Below are positions 13,519 to 14,275 of a stretch of DNA of 14,275 bases, piece after piece. How positions within the stretch are numbered: the stretch's first letter is position 1; every line of letters begins with the position of its first letter. The notes beneath the pieces were generated by a model. That model was not told where the DNA came from. It searched no databases and worked only from the letters and a program-made list of their open reading frames with translations. The position numbers were made by a program, and so were the translations under genes. This DNA comes from an uncultured Clostridia bacterium (GTDB taxonomy: Bacteria; Bacillota; Clostridia; Oscillospirales; CAG-272). The stretch spans positions 1 through 14,275 of the forward strand of contig CALEJO010000223.1 in assembly GCA_937898155.1 (NCBI GenBank), read 5' to 3'.

Positions 13519-14275
13519 TTATTGCTTTTGACGGCGGGACGCCGTGGCGTTGGCGATGGAGAGATAATCGTTCGTGAGGATCGTATCCACACCCGCGTCA
13601 AGGGCGCGGCACGCTTCTTCGGGATCGTCCGCAAAGAAGAGGTTGCAGAGGATACCGTTTGCGTGCGCCTTGTCGATGGTTTCCTGCGAATAATAGGGCT
13701 TGAACAGTTGGATCTTCTCCGCGCCGAGCACGATCGCGCGATCTGCCATGGAGAGCATATCCGTTTTGTTGCCGTCCCAGCCGACGCAACGGTGGATTTC
13801 CGGCGCGACCTCGTGGAACGCGCGCAGGCAGTTGTCGGAGGTGGACATCATATAGACGTGACGCTCGCAGCCGTATTTACGCAGGAGCGCGGCGACCTTT
13901 TCGTATTGCGGATCGGGCGCCCACTCGGGACGGTCGTGCTCCATATCCCAAATCTTCATATGAATATTCATGATCGTGGTGCAGGCGAATTTTTGCAGGA
14001 TTTCTTCGAAGGTGATGATCGAAAGCCCGGAGAAATGCTCGCCTTTTTTGCATCCGAAATCAAACTTGCGCAGTTCTTCGAGCGTGTAATCCCAGACGTG
14101 CCCCGTGCCGTTCGAGACGCGGTTGAGCGAGGCATCGTGGATCGAAACGAACTCGCCGTCCTTGGTCGCCCACAGGTCGAACTCGATCTCCGCCGCCCCG
14201 AGCGCCACCGCCGAGCCGAACGCCGCCAGGCTGTTCTCCGGCGCCACGGTGCTGAACCCGCGGTGCGCACAAAGC
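13519..14275 (-). CDS. Glycerophosphodiester phosphodiesterase family protein (N-terminus off the edge)
   Basis: Hydrolyses glycerophosphodiesters to glycerol 3-phosphate and an alcohol. The frame is open through the right edge. Reading from 14274 gives LCAHRGFSTVAPENSLAAF, the canonical family opening, with catalytic His at 14263-14265; the start codon must lie beyond 14275, so the GTG at 14247 is not the start. Further motifs are EIEFDLWATKDG (metal Glu and Asp), SIHDASLNRVSNGTG (second catalytic His), and the C-terminal DDPEEACRALDAGVDTILTNDYLSI. An odd point is NIHMK, where most members have NIEIK: His replaces a metal-ligand Glu (codon 13960-13962). No membrane segment is visible in the part shown. 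Only a few N-terminal residues are probably missing. Likely a cytoplasmic UgpQ-type enzyme, but a lost signal peptide cannot be excluded. Confidence 0.93.
   Translation of the reverse strand, partial: LCAHRGFSTVAPENSLAAFGSAVALGAAEIEFDLWATKDGEFVSIHDASLNRVSNGTGHVWDYTLEELRKFDFGCKKGEHFSGLSIITFEEILQKFACTTIMNIHMKIWDMEHDRPEWAPDPQYEKVAALLRKYGCERHVYMMSTSDNCLRAFHEVAPEIHRCVGWDGNKTDMLSMADRAIVLGAEKIQLFKPYYSQETIDKAHANGILCNLFFADDPEEACRALDAGVDTILTNDYLSIANATASRRQKQ

Noticed and set aside
1..14275. Search by eye for tRNA, rRNA, CRISPR repeats, insertion sequences, att sites and riboswitches
   Set aside because: No cloverleaf or T-loop signature, no regularly spaced direct repeats, no transposase or integrase motif and no recognised riboswitch core were seen. 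The longest non-coding stretch (2014-2279) is explained by two divergent promoters and their leaders.

Overview
The window looks like chromosomal core sequence from a fairly GC-rich member of the Clostridia (Bacillota). The reasons are a peptidyl-tRNA hydrolase gene followed at once by mfd and then a PrsA-like lipoprotein, a pyruvate phosphate dikinase, a DUF5685-type/J-protein gene pair, strong GGAG-type ribosome binding sites and sigma-A-like promoters. An uncultured gut-type Oscillospirales or Christensenellales genome would fit, but the family cannot be fixed from sequence reading alone. No tRNA, rRNA, CRISPR array, insertion sequence or phage gene was found.

Layout. A 3'-truncated ppdK (minus strand, running off the left edge) is divergent from pth-mfd across a 266-base AT-rich region that holds both promoters. 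Next comes a plus-strand block: a PrsA/SurA-like lipoprotein with its own promoter, a DUF5685-type protein, a J-domain protein with a tetratricopeptide-like middle and a Cys-rich tail, and a small six-helix membrane protein. These four genes are tightly packed (gaps of 3 and 1 bases and one 20-base overlap) and end at a strong hairpin terminator. That hairpin also contains the ribosome binding site of the next gene, a small lipoprotein that starts with TTG. The small lipoprotein overlaps tail to tail with a minus-strand homocysteine S-methyltransferase whose own terminator lies inside the lipoprotein coding sequence. The methyltransferase and manA (mannose-6-phosphate isomerase) are divergent, and their predicted promoters overlap. 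manA is followed by an AlkZ-like winged-helix DNA glycosylase candidate with clearly different base composition. A bidirectional terminator then separates it from a minus-strand glycerophosphodiester phosphodiesterase that is cut by the right edge.

How the genes relate. ppdK, manA and the phosphodiesterase are central carbon or lipid-head-group metabolism. pth and mfd are translation and transcription-repair housekeeping genes. The most interesting part is the stretch from 6524 to 9702. There a degenerate parvulin lipoprotein, a DUF5685-type protein with two Asp-rich helical motifs, a J-protein with nine cysteines in its last 25 residues, and a six-helix membrane protein appear to be co-transcribed. 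Their joint function is unknown to me. They are reported as a candidate uncharacterised membrane-associated module.
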